DNA of 64,000 bases, from positions 372,001 to 436,000 of the forward strand of contig NZ_MZNT01000002.1 in NCBI RefSeq assembly GCF_002042965.1. Direction: 5' to 3'. The notes under the pieces were generated by a model. It worked only from the letters and a program-made list of their open reading frames with translations, ran no database searches and had not been told where the DNA came from. Of the stretch, positions 53,484 to 62,332 are shown piece after piece. The stretch's first letter is position 1. Each line of letters begins with the position of its first letter. The translations under genes and the position numbers were made by a program. The stretch is from Paenibacillus sp. 32352. Lineage in GTDB: Bacteria; Bacillota; Bacilli; Paenibacillales; NBRC-103111.

Positions 53484-54848
53484 ATGACAGATAAGAAAAA
53501 GTGGTCGTTATGGGCTCTGGCCTGGCCTATTGCGATCGAAATGCTTCTTCAATTTTTAATGGGCAGTGTGGATACCTTAATGGTCAGTCATATCTCGGAT
53601 TACGCATCTTCGGCTGTCGGCTTGTCCAACCAGGTCCTGAATGCGACCAGCGTCATGTTTATGCTGATCAATTCCGGAGCCGGCATCGTCATCGCTCAAA
53701 AGCTGGGGGCGGGGAAGGCGGAGCATGCCCGGCGAACGGCGGCCATTACGATAAAAGCCAATCTCGCAGTCGGAACTGTCTTAAGCTTGTTTATATTTTA
53801 CTATGCTGACTGGCTCCTGGGGTTCATGCAAGCGCCGGAGCAGGTGCTTCCGCTGGCAGGCACTTACCTAAGCATCGTAGGGTCGAATACGATCGTCCTT
53901 TCCTTGTATGCGGCATCTTCGGCTATCGTTCGAAATACGGGAAATACAAGGGCGCCAATGCTTATCGTGATGGGGATGAACGTTATTCATCTGGTCTTGA
54001 ATTATGCTTTTATTTACGGTGCCTTCGGTTTTCCGGAATGGGGGATTCTTGGAGTCTCGATATCTACCGTCGTCAGCCGTACCGCTGCGCTCATCTGCAG
54101 CCTTGCCGTAATGTTCAAGGCATTTCAACCCGGGTTTGTAAAAAGCGATTGGAAAGGGTTCGACAAGGCGCTTGTGAAGGAAGTATGGCGAATCGGCTGG
54201 CCGATGTCTATTAATGCAGCGTCCTGGAACTATTCCCAAGCCATAATTTTTGCCATGGTGGCTTCCATGGGTGCCGCCAGCCTAGCTTCGTTTACGTATA
54301 TGAACACCATTCAATCGCTGCCCTGGCTTGTCGGGATGTCGGTGGCCATGGCTTCGCAAATCCGCGTCGGTCATTTGTATGGTGCACGCAGCTTCGAAGC
54401 ATGCTATCGGAGCGCTTATACGGCATTATGGTCGGGGCTTGCCTACGTAGTGATGACCTCCTTGGTCCTGTGGCTCGCCGGTCGGACTGCTCTTGGCTGG
54501 TTTACATCGGATGTTGAAGTGCTGAAGATTGCAGTTCCCTTGCTGGGGGTGAATGTCCTGCTTCAGCCGCTGAAGATGGTCAACCAAGCGTTTGCATTCT
54601 CGCTTAATGCGGTGGGGGATACAAGATTTACCGCAGCGACGAATATGGCCTCCATGTGGCTCGTTGCCGCCGCCTGCTCCTATTACTTCGGCATTGCTTT
54701 GGGCTGGGGGATTACGGGCATCTATGCCGCCATGATTCTAGATGAAGCCATCCGCGGGATTCTGGTCGCTGTCCGCTGGAAGAAAAGGGGCAGGCTCAAA
54801 AGTCCTGCAGAAAACGTTAGTCTGGGACAAAAACAAGTGAGTTTGTAG
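53484..54848 (+). CDS. MATE family efflux transporter
   Basis: This 454-residue, 12-helix exporter is distinct in sequence from the MATE protein at 8.1 kb. LAWPIAIEMLLQFLMGSVDTLMVSHIS near the N-terminus and VWRIGWPMSINAASWNYSQAIIFAMVASMG near 235 show the internal duplication; NALGDTRFTA-like NAVGDTRFTAATN is near 380. The start is ATG 53484, preceded by AAAGGGGAG; the frame is open 32 codons further upstream without a site. Its stop lies inside the left arm of an inverted repeat before the GH97 gene. Confidence 0.9.
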   Translation: MTDKKKWSLWALAWPIAIEMLLQFLMGSVDTLMVSHISDYASSAVGLSNQVLNATSVMFMLINSGAGIVIAQKLGAGKAEHARRTAAITIKANLAVGTVLSLFIFYYADWLLGFMQAPEQVLPLAGTYLSIVGSNTIVLSLYAASSAIVRNTGNTRAPMLIVMGMNVIHLVLNYAFIYGAFGFPEWGILGVSISTVVSRTAALICSLAVMFKAFQPGFVKSDWKGFDKALVKEVWRIGWPMSINAASWNYSQAIIFAMVASMGAASLASFTYMNTIQSLPWLVGMSVAMASQIRVGHLYGARSFEACYRSAYTALWSGLAYVVMTSLVLWLAGRTALGWFTSDVEVLKIAVPLLGVNVLLQPLKMVNQAFAFSLNAVGDTRFTAATNMASMWLVAAACSYYFGIALGWGITGIYAAMILDEAIRGILVAVRWKKRGRLKSPAENVSLGQKQVSL

Positions 54849-54898
54849 CATTGAACCATTGCATCATTTGACATAGGATGAGACTAATGGTTAATGCT
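54847..54898 (+). promoter_or_regulatory. inverted repeat embedding the probable GH97 promoter
   Basis: AGCATTGAACCATT (54847-54860) pairs with AATGGTTAATGCT (54886-54898) with one bulged base. Inside lie TTGACA (54868-54873) and, 16 bases later, GTTAAT (54890-54895) as possible -35 and -10 boxes. No T tract follows, so an operator or attenuator is more likely than a terminator. Confidence 0.5.
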
Positions 54899-54957
54899 GC
54901 ATCCCTTTGGTTTAAAAGAAAAGATGGATTTATTTCTAAAGGAGAGTGGGCTCAATA

Positions 54958-56787
54958 ATGAAACAATCAATCGAAAGTATAACCAAGCAAAGCTGGGTGC
55001 TTAGTTCACCAGACGCCAACATTCACTTTCACATCGAGATGACCGAGCAGGGAGCGCTGTACTATCATGTGATCCATGAATACAGCGTCATTCTGGACCG
55101 CTCTCCGCTAGGTCTTGTTACGCAGGATGTGGACTTCACCGGGGAGCTGTCCTTCAGCCGGAAAGTATCGGCAATTATCAACGATCAGTATACGCTTCCC
55201 CACGGGAAAACCAGCCGGTATGTGAATCATGCTAATGAGCTCACACTGTTCTTCAACAAAATGGGGCATGAGCTTCAAATCGTATGTCGTGCCTACAATG
55301 ACGGTATCGCTTTTCGCTATCAGCTGCCCGGAAGCGAAGAAGTGAAGATTCTGTCAGAACCTACCGCCTTCGTTCTTCCACAGGAGCCGTTAGTCAATGT
55401 CTGGGCGCAGAAATGGATGGAGTGCTACGAACGGACCTACGATCTTGGCATGCTGGAGACGATGGACGAGTCCGACTATGCCTTCCCGATGCTGTTTCAG
55501 ATTGGGAATGCGGCCTGGATGCTCCTTACGGAGGCTGCCGTATATGGAAGCTATTGTGCTTCGCATGTGAAGGTGAGTAAATTGAAAGCGCGTACATTAG
55601 AGCTTGCATTTGCCCCGGACCAGCCGGGACCTAATGTAACGAAAGCACCGTTGGCAACGCCATGGAGGACTGCAATCATTGGGACCGGGCTTTCGGCGAT
55701 TGTTGAATCCAATCTGGTTTTTCATCTGAACCCCTCCTCCGAAATCGAGGATCTGTCATGGATTCGTCCGGGACGCTCCGCTTGGTCCTGGCATTCCGAC
55801 AGCCAATCGTGCAAGGATCACCAGAAGCAGATCCAGTTCGTGGATTTTGCAGCAGAAATGGGCTGGGAATATTCGCTTGTCGACGGCGGATGGGACCGGG
55901 AAGAAAGCACGACCAATGTGCCTGAGCTGGTCAAATATGCCGAGTCCAAAGGAGTGGGCATATGGTTATGGACGCACTACAAGCGAATTAAGGAAGAAGA
56001 GGAATGCCGCAGCAAGCTGGAGTTATGGGCCAGTTGGGGAGTCAAGGGGATTAAAGTCGACTTTTTTGACAGCGACTCCCAAGAGAGAATCCAGGTCTAC
56101 GATATGATAGCGAAGGCTGCCATGGACCACCGTTTGATGATTAACTACCACGGATCCACGAAACCATCCGGGGAGCAGAGGCGCTGGCCGCATGTCATGA
56201 CGCGGGAAGGCATCTTCGGTGCGGAATATTGGAAGAATGATCTGAACGAAGGGCCGAATGCGGTTCATAACTGTACGGTCCCCTTTACCCGAAATGTCGT
56301 AGGCTCCATGGATTATACGCCTGTAACCTTGTCGAGACTAACCCGGACCGGACATTGTCATCAATTGGCTTTATCCGTCATCTTTGAATCTGCAGTGCAA
56401 AACTTTGCCGATTCCGTCGAAGCCTATCAGGAAAGCGGAGGCAAGCCATTCCTGTCACAGGTACCTGCTGCTTGGGATCAAACCTTGCTGCTTGAAGGAT
56501 ATCCCGGACGTTATGTCACTATGGCTAGACGCAGCGGTGAGGATTGGTACGTCGGTGCGATTTGTGCTGCCGGAGGAAGAACAGCCCATGTAGAGCTTCG
56601 CTTCCTGGATGAGAATGCCGAATATAAGGCCGAAATCTATGAAGAAGTATTTGGCAATCTGGATCATTACCGCTTTAAGCATTCTACCGATATTACGATT
56701 CGTACGGATATCGTAACGAATGCCGATTCGCTGCACTTGCCGTTAAGAGTCAACGGAGGTGCCGTAATCCGATTGGTGAAAGTATAA
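54958..56787 (+). CDS. GH97 family alpha-glycosidase
   Basis: This 609-residue enzyme has the N-terminal beta-sandwich, TIM barrel and C-terminal sandwich of GH97. The barrel shows WSWHSDSQSCKDHQKQIQFVDFAAEMGWEYSLVDGGW, then GVKGIKVDFFDSDSQ near 365; the Asp of KVDF is the nucleophile position in retaining GH97 alpha-galactosidases. INYHGSTKPSGEQRRWPHVMTREG is typical, and the Glu of TREG is the likely acid/base. There is no signal peptide. GTG 54946 abuts the AAAGGAGA site, so ATG 54958 is preferred. It probably trims alpha-linked galactose or glucose from imported oligosaccharides. Confidence 0.88.
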   Translation: MKQSIESITKQSWVLSSPDANIHFHIEMTEQGALYYHVIHEYSVILDRSPLGLVTQDVDFTGELSFSRKVSAIINDQYTLPHGKTSRYVNHANELTLFFNKMGHELQIVCRAYNDGIAFRYQLPGSEEVKILSEPTAFVLPQEPLVNVWAQKWMECYERTYDLGMLETMDESDYAFPMLFQIGNAAWMLLTEAAVYGSYCASHVKVSKLKARTLELAFAPDQPGPNVTKAPLATPWRTAIIGTGLSAIVESNLVFHLNPSSEIEDLSWIRPGRSAWSWHSDSQSCKDHQKQIQFVDFAAEMGWEYSLVDGGWDREESTTNVPELVKYAESKGVGIWLWTHYKRIKEEEECRSKLELWASWGVKGIKVDFFDSDSQERIQVYDMIAKAAMDHRLMINYHGSTKPSGEQRRWPHVMTREGIFGAEYWKNDLNEGPNAVHNCTVPFTRNVVGSMDYTPVTLSRLTRTGHCHQLALSVIFESAVQNFADSVEAYQESGGKPFLSQVPAAWDQTLLLEGYPGRYVTMARRSGEDWYVGAICAAGGRTAHVELRFLDENAEYKAEIYEEVFGNLDHYRFKHSTDITIRTDIVTNADSLHLPLRVNGGAVIRLVKV

Positions 56788-56792
56788 CATCG

Positions 56793-56832
56793 GCGGGGGG
56801 GGGCCGGGATCAAACCAGGCGCCCTTTTTTTA
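56793..56832 (+). terminator. probable terminator of the GH97 gene
   Basis: A G-rich arm containing nine consecutive Gs (56795-56803) pairs in part with CCAGGCGCCC and is followed by seven T residues. The homopolymer is a spot to re-check for sequencing error. Confidence 0.6.
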
Positions 56833-56895
56833 TTAACGGGCTCCCCGAAGAGTGGTTGAACCAGCTTGGAAGTCAATGTAATAGGAGGATACAGG

Positions 56896-59214
56896 GTGAG
56901 AGGACAAATGCTTGTTACCGATAAAGATAGTCTTTGTAAAGCAATTCAAACGGCAGTACCGGGCGATACGATCGTCATGGCTAATGGGATTTGGGATGAT
57001 ATTCAACTGGAACTAGACGTAAGCGGCACCCGGGAACAGCCGATTACCTTGAAGGCGGAAACAGCCGGAGAAGTCATCGTGACCGGGGCTTCAACATTAA
57101 CCTTCGCCGGAGAGCATCTGGTGGTCGACGGGCTGTTCTTTAAAGAAGGGCTTCAGCCGGGGAACAACGGAAGTCATACGATCATAAGATTTATGAAAAA
57201 CTCGCATCATTGCAGATTAACCAATACGGCTATCATAGACTTCGTTCCGAGCCAGCCGGATATCAAGACGTTCTGGGTCACTATCGACGGTTCCCACCAC
57301 GAAGTGGACCACTGCTACTTTAAAGGGAAGCTGCATGCGGGCCAGCTCATGAGAAGCATGAAATATTCAAGCTATAACCGGATCCACACGAATTATTTTG
57401 TCGATGTCCCCGCGTACGGGATCAATGGGCTGGAGATCATTCAGGTGATGGGTATCGGAAGCGATGGAGAGCCGGGAAGCGCAGGCGGCGAGCATGTCGT
57501 CATCGAAAACAACTTATTCGAAAGGGCAGACGGCGAATGTGAAGAGGTTATCTCGATCAAGTCAAACCATGATGTGATCCGGAACAATACATTTAAGGAT
57601 TCCATCGGCGGGCTTGTCATCCGAAGCGGCCATACTACGGTAGTGGAAGGGAATTGGTTTCTTGGGGGTAATGTGGGTGGAACCAAAGGAATTCGCATCA
57701 CAGGCGAAGATAATGTGATAAGTCATAACTATTTATCCGGACTTCAAGGGTTCGCCATTAGTGTCATGTCAGGGGAGTACATAGATGAACCGTTAACGCC
57801 GGATTGGCAGCCGATTCTGCGCGAAGGAACACCTTTGGGTCGCGTGCCTGTATACAACTGGTCCCGGAATAACACGATTAGGCATAATCAGATGATCCAT
57901 AATCAAGGCTTCGACATGGATATCGGCATCGGCTACAAAACCGCATGGCCGTCCAAACAACGGATACTGCTGCCCGAGCAGAATGAAATCTCGGACAATG
58001 TGATCGTCAAGGAACGAGGGGAGTCTCTTACCTTCGCTGATCAGGATCCTGAGGTTATGGAGATTACGTTTGCCCCGAACTATTACGCCAATAACCAAAT
58101 GGATGTACCCGATAAGGCGGCGTTGCTGCCCCCTGGCTTTGTTCATCAAGAGCTGCAGACTCATGCCTTGGGCAACACCGGATACGTGTGCAGTGCGGAT
58201 CTGGGGAAAGAGGTGGGATGGGGTGGCCGGGCTCCGCTAAGTGCCGATGAGGTCGGCCCGGACTGGACCAAGGCGAAGCGTAAGGAAGGCAGCCCGCTGT
58301 TTCAGCCGAGAGATCAGTTTACCACCGTGGAGTCCGTTCCTTGGGACGCGAGCAAAAATATATGGGTATTGTGCGCCGGCAGCAGTGATATGTTTGTCCG
58401 TAATTGGAGAATGAAGCTCCATGTCATCGAGCGTGAGCAATGTCCTTTTGAACGTGAGGGGATCTTGTACATTCCTGTTCTGTCTTTGGCTCAACGATTA
58501 GGCTATGAGGCTTCACAAAACGTTGAAACCAATGAAATTCAAATCCGGGGCCAGGACAGAGCGCTGACCATTAGACCGGACGGCTGTGTTGTCAGAAGCG
58601 GGGAGAGCATGAGAGTGGTTCCGCTGCACTCCAGGGTAAGACGAGGGGCTCTATACATTGACGTCAGGGAGGCAGCTGAGCTGATGGGCAAAAGCCTGTA
58701 CAAGCATGAGCAGGGCATCGTTGTGTTAGCGGACAATAGCGAGGATTTGACTGCTTTCAAACAGGAGCTCATCCTGGATCAAACAAGACAGCTGTTCAAG
58801 GTAACGGCGAGCCGGTTTCATAAGCTGATGACGATTCCCCCGGAAGGACATCAGCATGGTCATGTTCCTTGCCATACTTTACAGGAGGACCCTGCGTTGC
58901 AATGGATATCCTATGGTGATGGCGAATGGATCCGATACGATCTGGGACGAGCTGTTGAGGTTGGGGGAGCGGACATCGGCTTCACAAAAGGCGGTGAAGA
59001 GCGCTACTCCTTCTCGATCGAAGCCTCTCAGGACGGGTGGGAATGGAAGGAACTTGTGCGCGGGATCAGCAGCAGTGAGCAGGAATCCGTCCGGTTCAAG
59101 TCTGCAAACGCCCGTTATGTGCGGATCATTGGACACGGGAATGAGCGAAATCATGCCATAAGAATTTATCATGTGCAGTGGTACTCTGAACGGGGCGAAA
59201 ACATTTTATTGTAA
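56896..59214 (+). CDS. PL6 polysaccharide lyase with stalk-like and F5/8-type domains
   Basis: This 772-residue lyase probably cleaves uronic-acid polymers (alginate- or dermatan-like). Residues 1-400 form a parallel beta-helix of repeated NxxxxNxF turns. K222 (ISIKS) and R243 (LVIRSGH) are 21 residues apart, as are catalytic K250 and R271 of chondroitinase B; E217 matches a calcium ligand. Residues about 505-620 resemble a copper-amine-oxidase-N stalk domain (ILYIPVLSLAQRLGYEA, ALYIDVREAAELMG). Residues 650-770 form an F5/8C-like domain. AGGAGG is seven bases before GTG 56896. The frame closes just upstream, so no signal peptide exists. Confidence 0.87.
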   Translation: MRGQMLVTDKDSLCKAIQTAVPGDTIVMANGIWDDIQLELDVSGTREQPITLKAETAGEVIVTGASTLTFAGEHLVVDGLFFKEGLQPGNNGSHTIIRFMKNSHHCRLTNTAIIDFVPSQPDIKTFWVTIDGSHHEVDHCYFKGKLHAGQLMRSMKYSSYNRIHTNYFVDVPAYGINGLEIIQVMGIGSDGEPGSAGGEHVVIENNLFERADGECEEVISIKSNHDVIRNNTFKDSIGGLVIRSGHTTVVEGNWFLGGNVGGTKGIRITGEDNVISHNYLSGLQGFAISVMSGEYIDEPLTPDWQPILREGTPLGRVPVYNWSRNNTIRHNQMIHNQGFDMDIGIGYKTAWPSKQRILLPEQNEISDNVIVKERGESLTFADQDPEVMEITFAPNYYANNQMDVPDKAALLPPGFVHQELQTHALGNTGYVCSADLGKEVGWGGRAPLSADEVGPDWTKAKRKEGSPLFQPRDQFTTVESVPWDASKNIWVLCAGSSDMFVRNWRMKLHVIEREQCPFEREGILYIPVLSLAQRLGYEASQNVETNEIQIRGQDRALTIRPDGCVVRSGESMRVVPLHSRVRRGALYIDVREAAELMGKSLYKHEQGIVVLADNSEDLTAFKQELILDQTRQLFKVTASRFHKLMTIPPEGHQHGHVPCHTLQEDPALQWISYGDGEWIRYDLGRAVEVGGADIGFTKGGEERYSFSIEASQDGWEWKELVRGISSSEQESVRFKSANARYVRIIGHGNERNHAIRIYHVQWYSERGENILL

Positions 59215-59220
59215 CGTATT

Positions 59221-59248
59221 CCCTCCCCGGAAATCCGGGAGGATTTTC
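59221..59248 (+). terminator. probable terminator of the PL6 gene
   Basis: CCTCCCCGG pairs with CCGGGAGG around AAAT, followed by ATTTTC. Confidence 0.65.
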
Positions 59249-59331
59249 GTCCCATTTACTTTTAGGTTAGTTTCATACAAATAATAGTTAACTTTATACA
59301 TTCTTAAAGATAGAAATCTTCATGTAGAATG

Positions 59332-59455
59332 ATGTAAGCGGAAACAGTGCTGATGAAAATGCCTGTTGTGATTGCATTTTTCCGAAGCATCGTTTTACCG
59401 ATTTATAATTATGATTTGAAAAAAGTGTTTTCATTTGTACATGCAAACGCTTGCT
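59332..59455 (+). promoter_or_regulatory. two cre-like CcpA sites and a -10 box before the orphan binding protein
   Basis: ATGTAAGCGGAAACA (59332-59346) fits the cre pattern WTGNAANCGNWNNCA at every position. ATGCAAACGCTTGCT (59441-59455) fits except at the last base. TATAAT (59404-59409) lies between them. Binding at the second site would block transcription when a preferred sugar is present. Confidence 0.6.
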
Positions 59456-59507
59456 TTGCTGTACCCCAAAATAGAGAACACAGCAGAAAACGGAAGGGGA
59501 ATAAGAC

Positions 59508-60821
59508 ATGACTAACAAATGGGCTGCAAGTATGCTGGCCTTAGTGCTCACTATGGGGGTTGGGGCAGGCTGCGCCAAACAAGAGGCGGCCGCTCCGGAT
59601 AATCAAGGGCAGGCCAAGAGCAATATTGGTACCGATCCGATCACACTTACCGTATTTACAGAGGTGCCTATGCTTCAGGACGATTTTGAGAAGCTGATCG
59701 CCGGTCCGGTGAAAGCGAAGTACCCGAATGTAACCTTGGAGCGCAGCGAGAAGGCGAAGGGCAATGAAATCACCGACAGAATTGCCGCCGGGAATATACC
59801 GGATATCCTATTAACGGGCTTTTACTTTATCCCTAATCTTACGGATACGGGGATGCTGCTGGAAATAGATGATCGTATCAAACAAAATAACGTTGATTTA
59901 TCGGCCTTCGAGCCTGTTGTAATCGATGCGTTAAAGGGCTTCCGTGACGGCAAGCTGGTAGCACTCCCGTTTTATATGGGAACAACAGCCCTTTTTTACA
60001 ACAAGGACATCTTTGACCGGTTCGGCGTACCTTATCCCAAGGACGGAATGACATGGAATGAGGCGGTAGAGCTGGCACGCAAGCTTACACGCAGCGACAG
60101 CGGAGTGAATTATCAGGGCCTGAACCCCGGGAGCTGGGATACGCTGGGGAGCCAGCTGAGCTTGCAGAAGATCGATACGGCAACGAACAAAACGCTGGTG
60201 AACAACGACGGCTACCGCAAGGTGCTGTCCGTGCTGCAGGATGTCAGCTCTATTCCTAATATGGACCCGAAGATGAAGCCGATGGACGCTTTTACCAAAG
60301 ATCGCAATCTGGCGATGTATAACTTCTGGTGGACGGATGTCGTCACCAAGCTGGAGGAGGCTGCCAAAGCGGGCAACCCCGGCAACTGGGATATCGTGAG
60401 CACACCGTCATTCCCGGACAAACCGGGCGTTGGAGCCAAGGTTGACGCACACATTCTTATGGTATCGTCGCAAACCAAGTACAAGAGTGAGGCGTTTGAG
60501 ATTATTAAATTTTTGACGACTTCACCGGAGGTGCAGACGGAAGTAGCCAAAACAGGCCGAATCCCCGTTCAAACCAACAAAGACATCCGCAAGCATCTGG
60601 GTGAAAACTATCAAAGCCTGAAGGGCAAAAATCTGGATGCCATCTTCAAGAATAAAATGGCTCCGCTGCCGAAATTTCATGTTTTGGACAGCAGTGCGGT
60701 CGGCAAGCCGATGAACGATGCGGTAACGGCAGTAACTCAAAACAACGTCGATATTAATACGGCGCTGCGGACAGCGGAAGAGACCATTAATAAAAATATC
60801 GAGCAATTGATGAAAAAATAA
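59508..60821 (+). CDS. orphan extracellular sugar-binding lipoprotein
   Basis: This 437-residue MalE-type binding lipoprotein has a lipobox VGAGC ending near residue 22 and an Ala/Gln-rich linker. Family blocks include LPFYMGTTALFYNKDIFDRFGVPYPKDGMTWNEAVELARKL near 140-180 and PSFPDKPGVGAKVDAHILMVSS near 300. No permease gene accompanies it, so it either feeds the importer at 41-43 kb, with its own binding protein as an alternative, or works with permeases elsewhere. An AAGGGGAA site precedes ATG 59508. cre-like sites upstream suggest catabolite repression. Confidence 0.9.
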   Translation: MTNKWAASMLALVLTMGVGAGCAKQEAAAPDNQGQAKSNIGTDPITLTVFTEVPMLQDDFEKLIAGPVKAKYPNVTLERSEKAKGNEITDRIAAGNIPDILLTGFYFIPNLTDTGMLLEIDDRIKQNNVDLSAFEPVVIDALKGFRDGKLVALPFYMGTTALFYNKDIFDRFGVPYPKDGMTWNEAVELARKLTRSDSGVNYQGLNPGSWDTLGSQLSLQKIDTATNKTLVNNDGYRKVLSVLQDVSSIPNMDPKMKPMDAFTKDRNLAMYNFWWTDVVTKLEEAAKAGNPGNWDIVSTPSFPDKPGVGAKVDAHILMVSSQTKYKSEAFEIIKFLTTSPEVQTEVAKTGRIPVQTNKDIRKHLGENYQSLKGKNLDAIFKNKMAPLPKFHVLDSSAVGKPMNDAVTAVTQNNVDINTALRTAEETINKNIEQLMKK

Positions 60822-60830
60822 CCAAGCCCA

Positions 60831-60866
60831 AAAGATCAATCAGACCCGTGCTGATTGGTCTTTTTC
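60831..60866 (+). terminator. rho-independent terminator of the orphan binding-protein gene
   Basis: AAAGATCAATCAG pairs with CTGATTGGTCTTT and runs into a T tract. Confidence 0.85.
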
Positions 60867-60995
60867 TATGTTCATACTAGTGATATGCCGGGAGGGTACA
60901 AAGAGTACCTAGTAGATAAGTCGGTTGTAGTAGATTAACAAAATCTTCAAACCGGGAAAACATGGAATTAACAAAGGAAAGGTATCTTATATTTA

Positions 60996-61013
60996 ATAAA
61001 TCAATTTGATTAA
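60996..61013 (+). promoter_or_regulatory. 18-bp palindromic motif before the SGNH hydrolase gene
   Basis: ATAAATCAATTTGATTAA at 60996-61013 contains the near-palindrome AATCAATTTGATT. The same 18 bases occur inverted at 62273-62290 before the NAGPA-like gene. It may be the operator of a local regulator. Confidence 0.5.
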
Positions 61014-61117
61014 ATTTATGAAAGAGTGATGCCATAGGAGAATACCTATTGTATGATAAGGAATAATCAGGTGCATCAAGGGGCGCCAAATCCTTATGTG
61101 AAAGGGAAGTGAAGGGT

Positions 61118-62242
61118 ATGACAAGGAATCAACCGTTTCGGGCCCATCAGCTTGACGCAAATATGACGGTCAGAAAGGCGGAGGGAGAATGGAACTGGTA
61201 CACACCGCTTGCCCTGCCGTTTCAAGTTCTCGGCTTTCCATGGCTCCAGGAAGAAGGGTTATTTCGGCGGCTGCCGATTCGTCCCGTTGAACCGCTCCCT
61301 GCTGCAGTCGACCGTCTGGCTAATTGTACGGCGGGCGGTCAAATCCGGTTTCGGACCAATGCGGCCCGTCTTGCGATCCGTGTGCGTCTCGGAGGCCCTG
61401 CGTCCATGGATCATATGCCTGCTACCGGACAGAATGGTTTCGACGCATATATTGGTGAGGCTGGGCGGGAACGTTATGCTGGGACTAGCCGGATGAAGCT
61501 GAGCGATACATCCTATGAGTGCATACTGTTTGAAGGAGCCAAAGGTGGCAAGCTTCGTCCTGTGGCGCTTCATTTTCCTCTCTATCAAAGCGTATTGGAA
61601 GTAGAGATTGGACTTCCTCCAGAAGCATTAGTGGAGTACGACGCATCCTATGATGGCCAGGGCCGTCTCGTATTCTATGGCACCTCCATCACCCAGGGAG
61701 GCTGCGCCGGCAGACCCGGGCTTGCCTACACCCAACAGCTGGGCCGACGATTGAAGCGTGAGGTCATCAATCTTGGATTTTCCGGCAATGGCAAAGGAGA
61801 GCCCGAGCTCGCGAGGATCATTCGCAGTATAGAGCGGGTGGATGCTTTCATTCTGGATTATGAGGCTAATTGCAGTACGGACAGATACTGCGAAACCTTA
61901 GAGCCGTTTATACGACTCTACAGGGAGATGCAGCCGGAGGTGCCTATCCTGGTCCTGTCCAGAATTCCATATGCCAGGGAAAGCTACGATCCGTCCAAAC
62001 GGAAGGAGCGAATAGTCAAACGCGACTTTGCGCGCCATGTAGTCGAGCGATTAAACCAGGAAGGGGACTCGCTGCTGTTTTTTGGAGACGGCTCGGGCCT
62101 GCTGGGAAGATCCTATGACGAATGCACCGTTGATGGAGTCCATCCCAATGATCTCGGATTTACAAGGATGGCACAAGGAATCTCCCCCATGCTTAAGCGA
62201 ATCTTATCTGAAAAGCCTGTTAATTCAGAAAATAAGGATTGA
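61118..62242 (+). CDS. SGNH/GDSL hydrolase
   Basis: This 374-residue esterase probably removes acyl groups from a sugar. An N-terminal beta-rich domain (about 1-175) precedes the SGNH core: block I FYGTSITQGG (catalytic Ser) near 188, block II GFSGNGKGEPE near 224, block III DYEANC in place of the usual GxND near 248, and block V TVDGVHPNDLG with the catalytic D and H near 342. No signal peptide is seen, so it acts in the cytoplasm. An AAAGGGAAG site favours ATG 61118 over GTG 61109. It may deacylate imported oligosaccharides before glycosidase action. Confidence 0.85.
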   Translation: MTRNQPFRAHQLDANMTVRKAEGEWNWYTPLALPFQVLGFPWLQEEGLFRRLPIRPVEPLPAAVDRLANCTAGGQIRFRTNAARLAIRVRLGGPASMDHMPATGQNGFDAYIGEAGRERYAGTSRMKLSDTSYECILFEGAKGGKLRPVALHFPLYQSVLEVEIGLPPEALVEYDASYDGQGRLVFYGTSITQGGCAGRPGLAYTQQLGRRLKREVINLGFSGNGKGEPELARIIRSIERVDAFILDYEANCSTDRYCETLEPFIRLYREMQPEVPILVLSRIPYARESYDPSKRKERIVKRDFARHVVERLNQEGDSLLFFGDGSGLLGRSYDECTVDGVHPNDLGFTRMAQGISPMLKRILSEKPVNSENKD

Positions 62243-62272
62243 ACATTCGAGCCTGTTGTCGTACTATTATAA

Positions 62273-62290
62273 TTAATCAAATTGATTTAT
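62273..62290 (-). promoter_or_regulatory. 18-bp palindromic motif before the NAGPA-like gene (inverted copy)
   Basis: TTAATCAAATTGATTTAT at 62273-62290 is the exact reverse complement of the motif at 60996-61013. It lies about 45 bases before the TTG start and next to TATAAT-like sequence. Confidence 0.5.
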
Positions 62291-62332
62291 AATCAAATCC
62301 GAATTCGATTCAACGGAACAGGAGGCGATTCC

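Noticed and set aside
56795..56803. Run of nine Gs as a frameshift within GH97
   Set aside because: It lies after the stop codon of the GH97 gene, so no coding effect follows; it was kept only as a note on sequence accuracy.
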